A stretch of 6,871 nt of DNA from Rhodanobacter sp. (GTDB taxonomy: Bacteria; Pseudomonadota; Gammaproteobacteria; Xanthomonadales; Rhodanobacteraceae). The DNA lies in contig JAPHUU010000455.1 in the NCBI GenBank assembly GCA_026193555.1, positions 1 to 6,871 on the forward strand. Direction: 5' to 3'. Shown here in pieces: positions 6,205 through 6,871 of this stretch. Below the pieces are notes generated by a model. That model saw nothing but the letters and a program-made list of their open reading frames with translations, had not been told where the DNA came from and did not search any database. The stretch's first letter is position 1; every line of letters starts with the position of its first letter. The position numbers and the translations under genes were made by a program.

Positions 6205-6871
6205 GGGCCGCATTCAGCAACCGCGGTTCCGATATGCAGATCGACGGCGATGGCGATGGCGATTGCATGGCCGAGCGGGTCGATCCGGTAGCGGGTAACG
6301 AGGAGGTCGATCAGTTCTGTCTGACCTGTGCCTTTTCCGGTGTCTGTGGCGCGGTGGGTTGCGGCAAGACGGATCTGACGGCAATGCATGGTCTGGTCGA
6401 TCAAGTGGGTCCGTATCGCGCCGGCGACTACGTATTCCGTACCGGCGACCCGTTCCGCGCCATCTCCGCCGTGCGCAGGGGCACGGTGAAGACCAGCCGG
6501 GTCGACAAGGACGGGCGCGAGCAGATACTCGGCTTCTATCTTCCAGGCGAAGTGATCGGCCTCAACGCCATCTACCCGGACAGATTCACCTGCAATGCGA
6601 TCGCACTGGAAACCACCTACTTCTGCCGCTTCGCCTTTTCCGCAGTGAGTGCGCTGGCCACGCGCATGCCGGCGGTGCAGCAGCACCTGTTTCGAATGAT
6701 CAGCAGGGAGCTGGGCAGCAACAGCCTGCTGGTCGGCGATTACAGCGCCGATGAGCGGATGGCGGCCTTTTTGATTGACCTGGGCGAGCGCCATGCCGCA
6801 CGCGGGCAGTCGGCGACCAAGTTTCAACTGAGCATGTCGCGCAGCGACATCGGCAACTATCTGCACCTGGC
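6201..6871 (+). CDS. fnr: FNR-type oxygen-sensing transcriptional regulator, partial at the right edge
   Basis: This is a Crp/Fnr-family activator that senses low O2 through a [4Fe-4S] cluster and binds TTGAT-N4-ATCAA boxes as a dimer. Counting from ATG 6201, cysteines 40, 43 and 49 (CLTCAFSGVC) match E. coli Cys20, 23 and 29, and Cys142 (ETTYFCRF) matches Cys122; the 93-residue gap from the third to the fourth is identical. The cyclic-nucleotide-like beta-roll spans about residues 70-150, the dimer helix about 155-185, and the start of the HTH (QLSMSRSDIGNYLHL) aligns with E. coli LTMTRGDIGNYLGL. The window ends before the recognition helix and roughly 45 more residues. Candidate starts are ATG 6201 (overlapping the hemN stop, allowing coupled translation), 6234 and 6267; none has a good ribosome site, and 6267 gives cysteine numbering closest to E. 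coli. The gene is probably co-transcribed with hemN and so may regulate itself. The name follows homology; anr would be the pseudomonad equivalent. Confidence 0.92.
   Translation, partial: MRAAFSNRGSDMQIDGDGDGDCMAERVDPVAGNEEVDQFCLTCAFSGVCGAVGCGKTDLTAMHGLVDQVGPYRAGDYVFRTGDPFRAISAVRRGTVKTSRVDKDGREQILGFYLPGEVIGLNAIYPDRFTCNAIALETTYFCRFAFSAVSALATRMPAVQQHLFRMISRELGSNSLLVGDYSADERMAAFLIDLGERHAARGQSATKFQLSMSRSDIGNYLHL
6246..6263 (+). repeat. GGCGAT hexamer, three tandem copies, in the 5' end of the fnr frame
   Basis: GGCGAT occurs three times in a row and, in the frame from 6201, encodes an alternating Gly-Asp run (DGDGDGD, residues 15-21). The run lies before the ATG at 6267 and has no counterpart in E. 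coli FNR. Either it is a low-complexity N-terminal extension or it is untranslated leader and the true start is 6267. Confidence 0.7.

Overview
The window reads as ordinary chromosome of a GC-rich gammaproteobacterium. My best guess is the Xanthomonadaceae/Rhodanobacteraceae group (Rhodanobacter or Dyella-like). This rests on the high GC content, the protein flavour, the tyrosine-catabolism layout and the GGGGAAC-type intergenic repeat, and it is an inference rather than a measured placement.

Layout, left to right. Positions 1-75 form a long nested inverted repeat that runs into the 3' end of a leftward MarR-family regulator gene (50-574). Facing right is hppD (658-1752), 4-hydroxyphenylpyruvate dioxygenase. 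One 20-bp dyad (565-584) lies between them and touches the likely promoters of both genes. Convergent to hppD is a small leftward membrane-protein gene (1798-2199, DUF5362-like), separated from it by a hairpin. Rightward again come hmgA (2325-3632, homogentisate 1,2-dioxygenase) and fahA (3662-4648, fumarylacetoacetase), 29 bp apart and probably one transcript. Two tandem hairpins (4680-4721) close this block.

The second block is about low-oxygen physiology. A near-perfect FNR/ANR box (TTGAC-N4-ATCAA, 4756-4769) precedes hemN (4804-6204), the radical-SAM oxygen-independent coproporphyrinogen III dehydrogenase of haem synthesis. An FNR-type Crp/Fnr regulator gene (from 6201) overlaps the hemN stop by ATGA and runs off the right edge before its recognition helix. 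All four cysteines expected for an oxygen-sensing [4Fe-4S] cluster are present with E. coli-like spacing.

How the genes work together. HppD, HmgA and FahA are three of the four enzymes taking 4-hydroxyphenylpyruvate (from tyrosine) through homogentisate to fumarate and acetoacetate. The isomerase step (MaiA) is not encoded here. The MarR protein probably represses hppD and itself. The FNR protein probably activates hemN and, through readthrough, its own gene. I see no mobile element, CRISPR array, tRNA, rRNA or candidate for a wholly new system. The points worth checking are regulatory: the shared MarR dyad, the -41.5 placement of the FNR box relative to the hemN ATG, the repeat-derived tail of the MarR protein, and the missing maiA.
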